DNA of 64,000 nucleotides from Deltaproteobacteria bacterium (GCA_016709225.1 JADJEE010000012.1:3267501-3331500), one strand, 5' to 3'; counted from the first letter of the stretch, positions 26,556 to 36,000 are shown. Notes: a model not told the origin generated them from the sequence alone. Numbers and translations are program-made.

Positions 26556-27527
26556 ATGCTCGCGAAGATGGTGCAGCTGTCGATTCGTCTGCGCTGGGTC
26601 AGCCTGGCGGCGCTGGTGGTCACGCTCGTGGCCGGCACGATCGCGGCCGTGCGACTGCCGATCGACGCGATCCCCGACATCTCGCCGGTGCAGGTCGCGG
26701 TGCTGACGGCGGCGCCGGGCTACTCGGCGCGTGACGTCGAGCGCATGGTCACGGTGGGTCTCGAGAACGAGCTCAATGGCCTGCCCGGGCTGAAGGAGCT
26801 GCGCTCGGTGTCCCGTGCCGACGTCTCGGCGATCACGCTCATCTTCCGTGATGGCACCGATCCTTGGTTTGCTCGGCAGCTGGTGCTCGAACGGCTGTGG
26901 ACGGCCAGCGCAGCGCTGCCGGAGGGCACCGGGCCACCAGAGCTCGCGCCGCTGTCGAACGGGCTCGGTGAGATCTACCAGTTCGTGGTGCGCTCCGATC
27001 GACACACGCCGCGTCAGCTGCGGACCATGCTCGACTGGGAAATCGTCCCGCGGCTGCGCAGCGTGCCCGGGATCATCGAGCTCAACACCATGGGTGGGAA
27101 GCTCAAGCAGTACCACGTGGTGGTGGAGCCCGAGGCCCTGCGGGCGCACGGCATCGCGATCGGTGAGCTCGTCGGTGTGCTGCGCGAGGCCGCAGGCACC
27201 GCCAGCGGCGGCTATGTGGCGCGCGGGCCCGGAGTCCTACACGCTGCGGATGGCTGGGCAGTTCGCCGGCATCGACGACATCGCGAAGGTGGTCGTGCGA
27301 TCGCCCGAGGGCGGCCCGCCGATTCTCGTCGAGCACCTCGCGCAGGTGCGGCTGGGCGCAGCCCTACCGCAGGGGGCGGTGAGCCACGATGGCGAGCCGG
27401 CGGTGACCGGGATCGTGATGATGCTGGTCGGCGGCAACAGCCGCGACGTGATCTACGCGGTGAAGGACCGCGTCGAGGAGATCCGCGCGAGCTTGCCGGC
27501 GGGTGTCGAGCTGGTGCCGATCTATGA
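26556..27527 (+). CDS. CzcA-like RND pump, 5' part up to a frameshift
   Basis: Reading from ATG 26556, residues 1-~225 are a normal start of a heavy-metal RND pump: TM1 with WVSLAALVVTLVAGTIAAVR, RLPIDAIPDISPVQVAVLT, GLENELNGLPGLKELRSVS and the porter-domain segment IVPRLRSVPGIIELNTMGG. After GGYVARGP the frame turns into Arg/Gly-rich sequence that matches nothing and stops at 27527. The correct continuation is in the next frame at the same point. One extra base in GGGCCC (27225-27230) explains it. Either the gene is broken or the base is a sequencing error. See the companion entry for the rest of the protein. Confidence 0.85.
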   Translation: MLAKMVQLSIRLRWVSLAALVVTLVAGTIAAVRLPIDAIPDISPVQVAVLTAAPGYSARDVERMVTVGLENELNGLPGLKELRSVSRADVSAITLIFRDGTDPWFARQLVLERLWTASAALPEGTGPPELAPLSNGLGEIYQFVVRSDRHTPRQLRTMLDWEIVPRLRSVPGIIELNTMGGKLKQYHVVVEPEALRAHGIAIGELVGVLREAAGTASGGYVARGPGVLHAADGWAVRRHRRHREGGRAIARGRPADSRRAPRAGAAGRSPTAGGGEPRWRAGGDRDRDDAGRRQQPRRDLRGEGPRRGDPRELAGGCRAGADL

Positions 27528-29661
27528 TCGCGCCGCCTTCGTCGAGCGCACGCTGTCGACGGTCGCGAGCAACCTCGCCGAGGGGGCGGCGGTGGTCACC
27601 CTGGTGTTGGTGGTGATGCTGGGCTCGCTGCGCGGCGCGCTGGTGATCGTGCTCGGCATCCCCACCGCGATGAGTGTCGCGTTGATGGGCATGCACCTGT
27701 TCGGGGTCGGCGGCGATCTGATGAGCCTCGGCGCGCTCGACTTCGGGTTCCTCGTCGACGGCCCCATCGTCGTGCTCGAGGCGGTGCTGGCGGTGCACAC
27801 CGGCCGTCGACTCGCGCCATCCCTGCGCCGACGCGCCTACGGCGAGACCATCTCGCAGGTGATGCGCCCGGTGCTGTTCTCGGTGCTCATCATCTTGTTG
27901 GTGTACCTGCCGCTGCTCGGGCTCGAGGGCGTCGAGGGCAAGATGTTCCGCCCGATGGCGATCACGATGGCGTGCGCACTGTTCGGTGCGCTGATCTACT
28001 CGACGCTGTTCCTGCCCGCGCTGCTGGCGATCTTCGTGCCCCCGCCCGCCCGCGACGGCGCGCGGTGGCTGAACCGGGTCGCGGCCGCGTACCGGCGCAT
28101 GCTGGTGCCGCTGTCGCGCATCGGCGGGCGCCTGCTCGGCATCTGTGCGCTCGCGCTGGTCGGCGCGATGGCGCTGGTGGCCGGCGGCGGCGCGGACTTC
28201 GTGCCGCGCATCGACGAGGGCGACATGGTGGTGACGATTCGTCGCTCGCCCTCGATCGATCTCGACGAGGCCGAGCGGCTCGATCGCCTAGCCCAGGCGG
28301 CGCTGCGCGAGTTCCCCGAGGTCGTCACCACGCTGGCGATGACCGGCCGCGCCGAGGTCGCGACCGATCCGGTCGGCATGGACAACACCGACATCCTGGT
28401 GCACCTGCGGCCCAAGCCGGAGTGGACGACGGCCCACGATCTCGACGCGCTGGCCGAGGTCTTCAAGAACGCGGTCGAGAGCGCGACCACCGGCACGTTC
28501 GCGTCGGTCTCGCAGCCGATCGAAGATCGCACCAACGAGCTCGTGAGCGGCTCGCGGGCCGACGTGCAGATCATGCTGTACGGCGAGGACCTCGACGGGC
28601 TCGGTAGCCTCGCGACCCAGCTGGCCGATCTGGTCCGCACCGTCGATGGCACCGGCGACGTGCGGGTCGAGCGGACCTTCGGCATGCCCGAGCTCACCAT
28701 CCGGCCCGATCGCGCCCGCATGGCTCGCCACGGCGTGCGCATGGCCGACGCACTCACGGCGATCGAGGCCGCGCGCGTCGGCGTGCCGCTCGGCGACGTC
28801 TACGAGGGCCAGCGTCGCTTCGGCGTGCGCCTGCTGGTGCCGCCCTCGCGACCCGACCCCGCCGCGATCGAGCGACTGCCGGTCGAGAGCTCCGGTGCTG
28901 CGACCGTGCCGCTGGCCGAGGTCGCCGATGTCGTCGCCGGCGAGGGCCCGCCGCAGATCCGCCGCGAGGATCGCCGCCGCACGGTGCGGGTCGACGTCAA
29001 CCTGCGGGGCCGCGACCTGGTGTCATGGGTCAACGAGGCCCGCGCGCTGGTGAAGGATTCGCTCGAGGTGCCGCCCGGCTTCGAGGTCGAGTGGGGCGGG
29101 CAGTTCGAGAACTTCGACCGCGCCGCGCGGCGTCTCGCGATCGTGGTGCCGCTGGCGCTGGGCATCGTGCTGCTGATGCTGGTATGGATGTTCGGCAACC
29201 TGCGCGACGCGATCTCGGTGTTCGTGCTGGTGCCGATTGCGATCACCGGCGGTGCGCTGGGCCTGTGGGCGCGCGGCCTGCCGTTCAGCATCCCGGCGGC
29301 GGTCGGCTTCGTCGCGCTCGCAGGGGTCGCCGTGCTCGATGGCGTGGTGCTCACGCAGGCGGCCCGCGACGGCGTGCGCAAGGGCCTGCCACTCGAACGC
29401 GCGATCATCGGGGGCTCGGTCCACACCATGCGCGCGGTGCTGACGACCGGCGCCGTCGCGGCGCTGGGCTTCGTGCCGATGGCGCTCGCGACCGGTGCCG
29501 GTGCCGAGGTCCAGCGTCCGCTCGCGACCGTCGTCGTGTGCGGGGTCGGGCTCTCGACCGTGCTCACGCTGTTCGTGCTGCCGGGGGTGCTGCGCATGTG
29601 GATGCGCGTCGAGACGCCGTCGTCCGACGACGACGCGACGGACACCACGGAGGGCGCATGA
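27214..29661 (+). CDS. CzcA-like RND pump, remaining part after the frameshift
   Basis: From ~27231 the frame reads ESYTLRMAGQFAGIDDIAKV onward to the stop, continuing the pump without gap; ATG 27214 is only the nearest in-frame start. TM4 carries DFGFLVDGPIVVLEAVL, with the D, D and E at spacing 0/6/13 that proton relay in CzcA-type pumps for divalent cations uses. Later signatures are FVPRIDEGDMVVTIRRSPSI, a porter region with IMLYGEDLDGLGSLATQLA, and final TMs with AGVAVLDGVVLTQAARDG. Removing one base gives ~1034 residues, the normal family length. The stop overlaps the TolC-like start by four bases (ATGA). Confidence 0.88.
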   Translation: MWRAGPESYTLRMAGQFAGIDDIAKVVVRSPEGGPPILVEHLAQVRLGAALPQGAVSHDGEPAVTGIVMMLVGGNSRDVIYAVKDRVEEIRASLPAGVELVPIYDRAAFVERTLSTVASNLAEGAAVVTLVLVVMLGSLRGALVIVLGIPTAMSVALMGMHLFGVGGDLMSLGALDFGFLVDGPIVVLEAVLAVHTGRRLAPSLRRRAYGETISQVMRPVLFSVLIILLVYLPLLGLEGVEGKMFRPMAITMACALFGALIYSTLFLPALLAIFVPPPARDGARWLNRVAAAYRRMLVPLSRIGGRLLGICALALVGAMALVAGGGADFVPRIDEGDMVVTIRRSPSIDLDEAERLDRLAQAALREFPEVVTTLAMTGRAEVATDPVGMDNTDILVHLRPKPEWTTAHDLDALAEVFKNAVESATTGTFASVSQPIEDRTNELVSGSRADVQIMLYGEDLDGLGSLATQLADLVRTVDGTGDVRVERTFGMPELTIRPDRARMARHGVRMADALTAIEAARVGVPLGDVYEGQRRFGVRLLVPPSRPDPAAIERLPVESSGAATVPLAEVADVVAGEGPPQIRREDRRRTVRVDVNLRGRDLVSWVNEARALVKDSLEVPPGFEVEWGGQFENFDRAARRLAIVVPLALGIVLLMLVWMFGNLRDAISVFVLVPIAITGGALGLWARGLPFSIPAAVGFVALAGVAVLDGVVLTQAARDGVRKGLPLERAIIGGSVHTMRAVLTTGAVAALGFVPMALATGAGAEVQRPLATVVVCGVGLSTVLTLFVLPGVLRMWMRVETPSSDDDATDTTEGA

Positions 29662-31031
29662 TCACGCCGCTGCTGCTGTTGCTCGCGGCCGCACCCTCGA
29701 CGCCGGCATCGTTCGTCGGCGTCTCGGGCACGGGCGGCCCGCTCACCGACACCGCCGGACCGGCCTCGCCGGCCGCGATCGACGACGGCTGGGCCGCACG
29801 CGAGGTGACCCTCGACGAGCTGCTGCGCCACGCCGAAGGCCGCGCGCCGAAGAATGCTCGTGCCCACGCGCAGGTCTCCCTGGGCGCTGCGGCCCGCGAG
29901 GCCGTCGCGCCGCTGCTGCCGTACAACCCCAGCGTCGGTGCGGTGCTCGGCGTGCGCACCAACCCGCTGGGCGCGTCGTTCGAGATGCAGCTGACGATCT
30001 CGCAGCAGCTCGAGATCGTCGGCGAGCGCGGTGCCCGTCGTCGCGCCGCGGGTGCGTACGATGTCGGCCTGCATCGACGACTCGACCAGTCGCGCTTCGA
30101 GACCCACGTCGCGCTGCGCTGGGCCTACGCCAGCGCGCTGCTGGCGAAGCAACGACTGCACACGGCCACGCGCGTGCGCGACTTCACCGGCTCGCTCGTC
30201 CACACCGCCAAGCGACAGGTCGAGGCCGGCGATCTGGCGCCGCTGCGGCTGCGCATGGCCGAGGCGTCGCTGGCACAGGCCACGCAGGCGCGCCGCGAGG
30301 CAGCGCGCGTGTATCGGGCCGCGTGTCGACAGCTGGCGACCACCGCGGGCTGGCCCGCCGCCGAGCCTGTCGCACCGGTCGGCGAGCTGGGTGACGTATC
30401 GTCGCGACTCGACGCCGACGCGCTGGTGAGCGAAGCGCTCGAGCGCCACCCTGAGCTGGTCGCGCTCGCGCAGGAGCTACGGGCGGCGCGGGCGGGTCTG
30501 CGTGCGGCCAAGCGCGACGCGTGGCCCGAGCCGACCATCGGCGCATACGCGGCGCGCGAGCACGAGCCCGGCAGCCCGTTCGCCAGTCGCGTCGGCCTGA
30601 TCACCGTGTCGGTCCCGCTGCCGCTGTGGCGTCGCAACCAGGGGCCGCGCGCGCAGGCCAAGGCCCAGCTGCGCATCGCCGAGGTCGCCCTCGCCACACG
30701 GCGCTACGAGCTCGAGCAGGAGCTGCGCCGCAGCATCGATGCCGTACAGACCGCCGCGGCGCGCGTGCAGGACTACGGTCGCGACGTGCTGCCGCGCTTC
30801 GACGAGAACCTCGAGCTGCTGCAGCGCGCCTTCGAGCTCGGCGAGATCGACATCATCGGCGTGGCGGTCGGTCGGCAGAGCTTCTTCGATGCGCAGGCCG
30901 CCGCGCTCGAGACCTGGTCGGACTACCTCGCGGCGGTGCGACAGCTCGAGCTCGCCGTCGGCCGCCCGGTGGTCGACACCGTGCGCACCGCCGCGGCCCC
31001 CATGGGCTCGGCGGGCCCAGCTGCCCCGTGA
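29658..31031 (+). CDS. TolC-family outer-membrane efflux channel
   Basis: 457 residues with an N-terminal signal (LLLLLAAAPSTPA). The two halves of the outer-membrane efflux protein family are visible: helical segments EVTLDELLRHAEGRAPKNAR and ALERHPELVALAQELRAARA, each followed by strand regions (TISQQLEIVGERGARRRAAG and GLITVSVPLPLWRRNQGPRA). The C-terminal helices include RAFELGEIDIIGVAVGRQSF. It completes the adaptor-pump-channel set and is translationally coupled to the pump gene. It lacks a lipobox Cys, unlike many CusC proteins. The next gene converges 49 bases away. Confidence 0.9.
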   Translation: MITPLLLLLAAAPSTPASFVGVSGTGGPLTDTAGPASPAAIDDGWAAREVTLDELLRHAEGRAPKNARAHAQVSLGAAAREAVAPLLPYNPSVGAVLGVRTNPLGASFEMQLTISQQLEIVGERGARRRAAGAYDVGLHRRLDQSRFETHVALRWAYASALLAKQRLHTATRVRDFTGSLVHTAKRQVEAGDLAPLRLRMAEASLAQATQARREAARVYRAACRQLATTAGWPAAEPVAPVGELGDVSSRLDADALVSEALERHPELVALAQELRAARAGLRAAKRDAWPEPTIGAYAAREHEPGSPFASRVGLITVSVPLPLWRRNQGPRAQAKAQLRIAEVALATRRYELEQELRRSIDAVQTAAARVQDYGRDVLPRFDENLELLQRAFELGEIDIIGVAVGRQSFFDAQAAALETWSDYLAAVRQLELAVGRPVVDTVRTAAAPMGSAGPAAP

Positions 31032-31080
31032 AAGCCCGCACGAGGGTGGTGTGCCCATGGCAGCGACGACGGGCGGTGCG

Positions 31081-31803
31081 CTAGCGCTCGATGCGGTAGG
31101 CCTCGCCGTCGTCGATGCCCTCGTGCTTGCCCTGATCGTGGGCCACGATCACGTCGCACTGGCCCTCGGTGACGTTGCCGGAGCCGTCGGTGACGGTGAA
31201 GCCGAGGTGATACACGCGCCCGTTGCTGCCGCCTTGCCGCTCCGATCGCAGCGACGCGGCATCGCTGGCCACGAACGCGACGTCGTCGCTGGTGTGGCCG
31301 TCGCCGTTGGAATCATCGGGCTCGTCGCTCGAGATCCACACCAGCTCGGGTACCCAGTCGGGGTCGCAGTCGACGACGTCCTCGAAGCAGTCGGCCAGCG
31401 TCACGGTGTGCATCTTGTGGTTCGGCGGCCACAGCTGCACCTCGCGGGTCGTGACGATGGGCGCGACCGGATCTTGGATCTCGAGCGTCGTCTCGCACAC
31501 GGATGTGCCGTCGCCATCGGCCACCACGATGTCGTGGGTGCCGGGCGCGAACGGACCTTCGACGGGCTGCAGGTCGACGCCCTCGCAATCACCCGACTCG
31601 GGGCGCACGTAGATCTCCTCGGGCACCGCGTCGGTGTTGCAGTCGATCACGAGGGCCTCGTCGCAGGTCCACAGGTCGTCGTCGACCGAGTCCTCGGGCT
31701 CGACGCAGATCGCCTCGATGTCGCGGAACTCCACCTTGGACTCTTCGGCCGCGCACGCGGTGACGATGAGCAGGGAGGTGATGAGTCGTCGTGGGTGTCG
31801 CAT
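31081..31803 (-). CDS. Secreted lipoprotein with a HYR-like WPPNHK domain
   Basis: 240 residues from ATG 31803. The signal region ends LLIVTACAAEES (lipobox Cys). A short acidic domain with cysteine pairs is followed by VQLWPPNHKMHTVTLADC and WISSDEPDDSNGDGHTSDDV, then GRVYHLGFTVTDGSGNVTEG. This segment order recurs in myxobacterial surface proteins and resembles an immunoglobulin-like HYR repeat. Many Asp residues suggest calcium binding. Function unknown. Confidence 0.8.
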   Translation of the reverse strand: MRHPRRLITSLLIVTACAAEESKVEFRDIEAICVEPEDSVDDDLWTCDEALVIDCNTDAVPEEIYVRPESGDCEGVDLQPVEGPFAPGTHDIVVADGDGTSVCETTLEIQDPVAPIVTTREVQLWPPNHKMHTVTLADCFEDVVDCDPDWVPELVWISSDEPDDSNGDGHTSDDVAFVASDAASLRSERQGGSNGRVYHLGFTVTDGSGNVTEGQCDVIVAHDQGKHEGIDDGEAYRIER

Positions 31804-31939
31804 GGCACCCACTTCGACCGCGCTGGTCGTCCGCATTCCAAACAGCCCGTGCATCGCACCACGGGCGATCGAGAGTGCAGGGCGCCTCACCGAAGTGGCA
31901 GCGACAGGTGAGCGCTCTCGCGACGACCGAGGCGATGCG

Positions 31940-32452
31940 TCACTTCGGTGGGCTCTGCAGCGCGCCGAGCTTCACCACGATCGCCGAGGTCGCGCTCGCT
32001 GCGGTCCAGTAGCCGGAGCTGCAGCTGTCGACGCTCGAGGCGTACGACTTGCCCTTGTACACCCAGGTCAGCCGCGCAGTGCCGTCGACGTTGCTCAGCG
32101 TGTACGTCAGTGCGCTGCTGGTGTTGGTGCCGGGCACCGCCACCTTCGAGCTGCCGGCGATCTTGTTGCCGGACTTCACGGCGCTGCCACCGATCGGATT
32201 GAAGCCACCCGAGCCCGGCAAGCTCGGCGACTCCGCAAGCGCGGTCTCGCCGATCATCAGCACGGCGTTCGCTCCGGCGATGTTCTTGGTCTCGAGGTCG
32301 ACCAGCAGCGTGTCGAGCCGCGAGCTGCAGGAGTTCAGCTGCGAGAGGCCCGGTGGGATGTTCCCGACATCGACCTGCGGCGCGGCCGTCGTGGTCTGGG
32401 CGAATGCGGGTGCAGCGGGAAGGAAGGCGAGCAGGGCGAGCAACTTCTTCAT
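31940..32452 (-). CDS. Small secreted protein of unknown function
   Basis: 170 residues from ATG 32452. A clean Sec signal peptide MKKLLALLAFLPAAPAFAQ is cleaved after AFA. The mature part is rich in Ser, Thr, Ala and Gly and contains two Cys (CSSRLDTLLVDLETK, DSCSSGYW). The middle reads TSSALTYTLSNVDGTARLTW, suggesting a small beta domain. No family recognised. It is divergent from the DUF2341-like gene at 32671. Confidence 0.75.
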   Translation of the reverse strand: MKKLLALLAFLPAAPAFAQTTTAAPQVDVGNIPPGLSQLNSCSSRLDTLLVDLETKNIAGANAVLMIGETALAESPSLPGSGGFNPIGGSAVKSGNKIAGSSKVAVPGTNTSSALTYTLSNVDGTARLTWVYKGKSYASSVDSCSSGYWTAASATSAIVVKLGALQSPPK

Positions 32453-32670
32453 GGTCGGCGTGTCTCTCTGCACCGGATGAGGCGCGGCCTGCCGCGTTTG
32501 TGACGCGCTCGCTCGAGAATCCCGCGGGCCGACGACCCCGGCGGCAGGCCCGGACGCCACAGTGCGGCCGCGCAACACCGACGCACCCCCGGCTGCGACG
32601 GTCGCTCGCCTCCGGTCGACCGCGAGCCGTCGACGGGGACGGATTGGCCTGGCCGCTCCCACTCACAGGA

Positions 32671-33801
32671 ATGACCACCCATCGAGGCCTCCTGTGTGTG
32701 CTGCTCGCGGCGGCTGCGTGCTACGACCCAAAGCCGCCGACGGCCCGAGCCAGTGTCGGCGGCGACGAGTCGAGTGGCGAGAGCGATGGCGGCACTGCAT
32801 GTGTCGTCGGAGCCGTCGATTGTCCGTGCGACGGCGCGGGCGCTTGTGAGGCGCCGCTGCAGTGCATCGACGCGGTCTGCGTCGACACCAGCGACGGGAG
32901 CTCCTCCGGTGACGCAGCGATGGGCAGCGACAGCACCGGTGGCAGCTCGACTGGGCCCGAGCAGGATCCGAGCGACGGCGAGGTTCCATACTCCGCGTGG
33001 AGTCATCACCGCGAGCTGACGATCTCGCCGCAGTCCGACCTCGTCGACCACCAGGTGCGCGTGGACTTGCCGCTGACCGCGAGCGTGGCGGCCGATGGTG
33101 CCGACATCCGTGTGGTCGATGCCCTCGGCAACGAGCTGCCCCTGTGGGTCGAAGGCCCCGTCGCCGCTCACCTGAGAATCTGGATCAAGGTGGCGGACCT
33201 CGTTCAGGGGGTCGACAGCACGTACACGATCTACTACGGCAACCCCGCCGCGACCGGGGCATGGGATCCGGACTCGGTGTTCGAGCTGTTCGACGACTTC
33301 GACATGCTCGACCCGGCACGATGGGCATATAGCGGCGATTGGTACCTCGGCGCCGACGGAGCCATCACCACCTCCGGCATCGCGGGATCGCAGTGGACCA
33401 CCGATGCGCCCGTCGTGGTGGAGGCGGTGGTGCGGTGGGGCGCCGAAGATGGCGGCATCGAGCCCTCCACCGGAGTCGCATTCTTGGGCAACTTCGGCGG
33501 CATCGGGGTCGCCGGGATGCCGCTGTCGGCCCTCGCGGTTTCGGAGCACGAGCCGGTGGGGCGCATCGCACCCGGGGCGCCCGTGCACATGACGATCACT
33601 CGCCGCCCAGATGCCTTCGAGGTGGCCATCGACGAGATCCCCGTCGCGGTGCATCTCGCGGGACCGATCGACGCACCGTACGGGATTGGCGTCGGCCTGC
33701 TGACCGGCCTCACCGAGGCGTACGACACGATGGAAATCGATCGGCTCTTCATCCGCCGATACGCTCCGACTCCCGGCGTTGCCCTTGGTCCGGAACAGTG
33801 A
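32671..33801 (+). CDS. DUF2341-domain lipoprotein
   Basis: 376 residues from ATG 32671. Lipobox LLAAAACYDPK, then a cysteine-containing knob (ACVVGAVDCPCDGAGACEAP) and a Ser/Gly/Asp linker. Residues ~108-200 fit DUF2341: WSHHRELTISPQSDLVDHQV, VRVDLPLTASV and STYTIYYGNPAATGAWD. The remaining ~175 residues form a concanavalin-like domain (FDDFDMLDPARWAYSGDWYL). DUF2341 commonly occurs beside sugar-binding or MotA-like modules in exported proteins; here it is alone. Probably surface-exposed. Confidence 0.82.
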   Translation: MTTHRGLLCVLLAAAACYDPKPPTARASVGGDESSGESDGGTACVVGAVDCPCDGAGACEAPLQCIDAVCVDTSDGSSSGDAAMGSDSTGGSSTGPEQDPSDGEVPYSAWSHHRELTISPQSDLVDHQVRVDLPLTASVAADGADIRVVDALGNELPLWVEGPVAAHLRIWIKVADLVQGVDSTYTIYYGNPAATGAWDPDSVFELFDDFDMLDPARWAYSGDWYLGADGAITTSGIAGSQWTTDAPVVVEAVVRWGAEDGGIEPSTGVAFLGNFGGIGVAGMPLSALAVSEHEPVGRIAPGAPVHMTITRRPDAFEVAIDEIPVAVHLAGPIDAPYGIGVGLLTGLTEAYDTMEIDRLFIRRYAPTPGVALGPEQ

Positions 33802-34149
33802 CCGGCCCCCGCGCTGCCGGCCGCGGCGGCCGGGCTCCCGGCATCGCCACGTCGAGGACGACGCGACGCCTCGGGGCGCGACGACCAGGTCGGCGGCGGG
33901 ATCGGTCCTCGACCTTCATTCGCGCATCGCTGCTCGATGCCGCTCGACGTGTCGACGTCCTGCGCCGGATGGCCGCAGCCACACCCGATCGCGATCGTTG
34001 TCAGAACCTCCACGCGCCGCACCGTCACCGCACCATCCGACGACGAGTGTAGCAGCAGCGCCTGCCCGCGGCTCACCGCAGTCCCATCGCAGCGCGTGGT
34101 GTCAGACGCCGAGCGCCACGTTCGCCCGAGCCACGCCCGCATCGGCCCG
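33802..34149. other. Intergenic stretch without a supported gene
   Basis: 348 bases between convergent genes. On the minus strand a short frame from a GTG near 34028 reads a lipobox-like TTIAIGCGCGHPAQD followed by Ser/Pro/Arg-rich sequence. It shows no domain and no convincing end, so it may be the remains of a lipoprotein gene or chance. Apart from the hairpin at 33817-33833, I see no RNA gene or repeat here. Confidence 0.5.
33817..33833 (+). terminator. GC-rich hairpin downstream of the DUF2341 gene
   Basis: CCGGCC and GGCCGG form a perfect 6-base stem around GCGGC, 15 bases after the stop at 33801. No T-run follows, so it is at best an atypical terminator in this GC-rich genome. Confidence 0.25.
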
Positions 34150-36000
34150 TCACTCGGCGGCGTCGCGACGCAGCGCCTCGTTGTCCCACGCCGCATCGCG
34201 ACCGCCGAGGGCGGTCGAGTCTTCGTCGCGCATGAGGCGTTCGGCCTCCTGCATCGCCATGCGTGCGCGTGCAAAGTAGGCATCATCGCGGCTGCCCCAC
34301 AGCTCGACCGACTCCTCCAGCTCACGCTCTTCGTGGACGCGCCAGCGCGCGGCCAGGCGGTGGGCCGTGTGGGCGCGGTAGCCGAGGGCGCGCAGCGCCG
34401 AGATGCCGGCCTCGAAGCCCGCCGCGAACGTCTCACGGTGGATGTCGGTGACCCCCGCGCGGCGCAGCTCGAAGTAGTGCGGGCGGTCGCGGGCGCGCGC
34501 GATGATCCGCAGCTTGGGGTACTCGCGTGTCACCGTACGCGCGATCTCGAGGGCCTGCTCGGCGTCGTCGATCGCGAGCACGAACAGATCGGCACGATCG
34601 CAGCCTGCCGCACGCAGGAGGTCGGGCCGAGTGGCGTCGCCGTAGTAGACCTTGACCCCCAGGCGCTCGAGCACACTCGCCATGTCCGGATCCAGGTCGA
34701 GGACCGTCATCGGGATGCGATTGGCTCGCAGGATACGGCCGACGATCTGACCGAAGCGGCCGTAGCCGGCGAGCACGACCCGCACGTCGCCGTGTGGGAG
34801 TTCGTCGGCCTCGCGCGTGCTCGACGGGGAGCCGAGCCGCGGCAGCACCCAGCGCTCGAGTGCGATGAAGCAAGCCGGTGTCAGTGCCATCGAGAGGGCG
34901 ATCGCGGCAACCAACGGACCGGCGATGTCCTCCGAGAAGATCGCGCTTCGTTGCGCGAACGAGACCAGCACGAACGCGAACTCGCCGACCTGCGGCAGTG
35001 CAAACGTCAGGGTCCAGCGGGCCGCCCGGTCGAGCCCGAAGCCACGGGCGAGCACGTGCAGGACGCCGGCTTTGACCGCCATGCTGCCGAACACCAGGCC
35101 CAGCACCAACACCGGCGCGCGCACCAGCAGACCGAAGTCGATCTGCGCGCCGATCGAGATGAAGAACAAGCCGAGCAGCAGGCCCTTGAACGGCTCGATG
35201 TCGGCCTCGAGCTCGTGGCGGTACTCGCTGTCGGCCAGCACCACGCCGGCGAGGAAGGTGCCGAGCGCGGCCGACATGCCGACCTGCTCCATGGCCAAGG
35301 CGATCCCCACCACGAGCAGCAGTGCGAACGCGATGAACGCCTCGCGCAGGCGCACAGCGGCGAGGAACTGGAACACCGGGCGGACGACATAGCGGCCCGC
35401 CGCGATGATCCCACCGACGGTCGCGAGCACGAGGAGTGCGGTCTGCCAGCCCGGACGCGCGTCCTCGATCGGCGTGGCGCCGGCCTGCCCGAGCAGCGGG
35501 AACACAGCCAAGATGGGAATGACGGCGATGTCCTGGAACAGCAGGATCGAGAAGCTGGCCTGTCCACCGCGCGTTCTCAGCAAACCTCGCTCGCCGAGTG
35601 ACGCCATCACGATCGCCGTCGACGACATGGCGAGGATGCAGCCCACCGCAATCGCGACGCCGCTGGGTAGGCCGAGCAACATCGCGAGACCCGCGACGGC
35701 TCCCGCGGTGGCGACGACCTGCAGTCCGCCGAGCCCGAGGATCGGCCGGCGCAGCTCCCACAGCAGCGAGGGGCGCAACTCGAGCCCGACCAGCAGCATC
35801 ATCATCACGACGCCGAACTCGGCGAAGTGCATGACGTCGTGGCCCTCGGTGCCGACCAGGCCGAGCACAAAGGGACCGATGCAGGCGCCGCCCACGAGGT
35901 AGCCGAGCACCGCTCCCAGGCCGAGCCGCTTGGCCACCGGCACGAACACCACGGCGGTGACCAGGTATACGAATGCTTGTCTCAACAAGTCGTCGTTCAC
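34150..36000 (-). CDS. kefC: CPA2 monovalent cation:proton antiporter (KefB/KefC type)
   Basis: 616 residues from GTG 36000. The first ~390 residues form about twelve membrane segments of the Na+/H+ exchanger fold (VLGYLVGGACIGPFVLGLVG, GLELRPSLLWELRRPILGLG, LLFQDIAVIPILAVFPLLG). A TrkA-N/RCK Rossmann domain follows, with VVLAGYGRFGQIVGRILRAN and VYYGDATRPDLLRAAGCDRA. It would exchange K+ for H+, gated by nucleotide or glutathione adducts as in Kef systems. The start overlaps the upstream flavoprotein stop by four bases (GTGA), the expected ancillary-subunit pairing. Whether it is closer to KefB or KefC cannot be told; the symbol is provisional. Confidence 0.92.
   Translation of the reverse strand: MNDDLLRQAFVYLVTAVVFVPVAKRLGLGAVLGYLVGGACIGPFVLGLVGTEGHDVMHFAEFGVVMMMLLVGLELRPSLLWELRRPILGLGGLQVVATAGAVAGLAMLLGLPSGVAIAVGCILAMSSTAIVMASLGERGLLRTRGGQASFSILLFQDIAVIPILAVFPLLGQAGATPIEDARPGWQTALLVLATVGGIIAAGRYVVRPVFQFLAAVRLREAFIAFALLLVVGIALAMEQVGMSAALGTFLAGVVLADSEYRHELEADIEPFKGLLLGLFFISIGAQIDFGLLVRAPVLVLGLVFGSMAVKAGVLHVLARGFGLDRAARWTLTFALPQVGEFAFVLVSFAQRSAIFSEDIAGPLVAAIALSMALTPACFIALERWVLPRLGSPSSTREADELPHGDVRVVLAGYGRFGQIVGRILRANRIPMTVLDLDPDMASVLERLGVKVYYGDATRPDLLRAAGCDRADLFVLAIDDAEQALEIARTVTREYPKLRIIARARDRPHYFELRRAGVTDIHRETFAAGFEAGISALRALGYRAHTAHRLAARWRVHEERELEESVELWGSRDDAYFARARMAMQEAERLMRDEDSTALGGRDAAWDNEALRRDAAE

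Noticed and set aside
24699..27149. Long minus-strand open frame across the activator, adaptor and pump genes
   Set aside because: Ser/Arg/Ala-rich, no motif, and it crosses three well-supported plus-strand genes.
33950..34053. Lipobox-like frame on the minus strand in the 33.8-34.1 kb gap
   Set aside because: Reads IAIGCGCG but then Pro/Arg/Ser-rich sequence with no domain and no clean end; kept only as a note.
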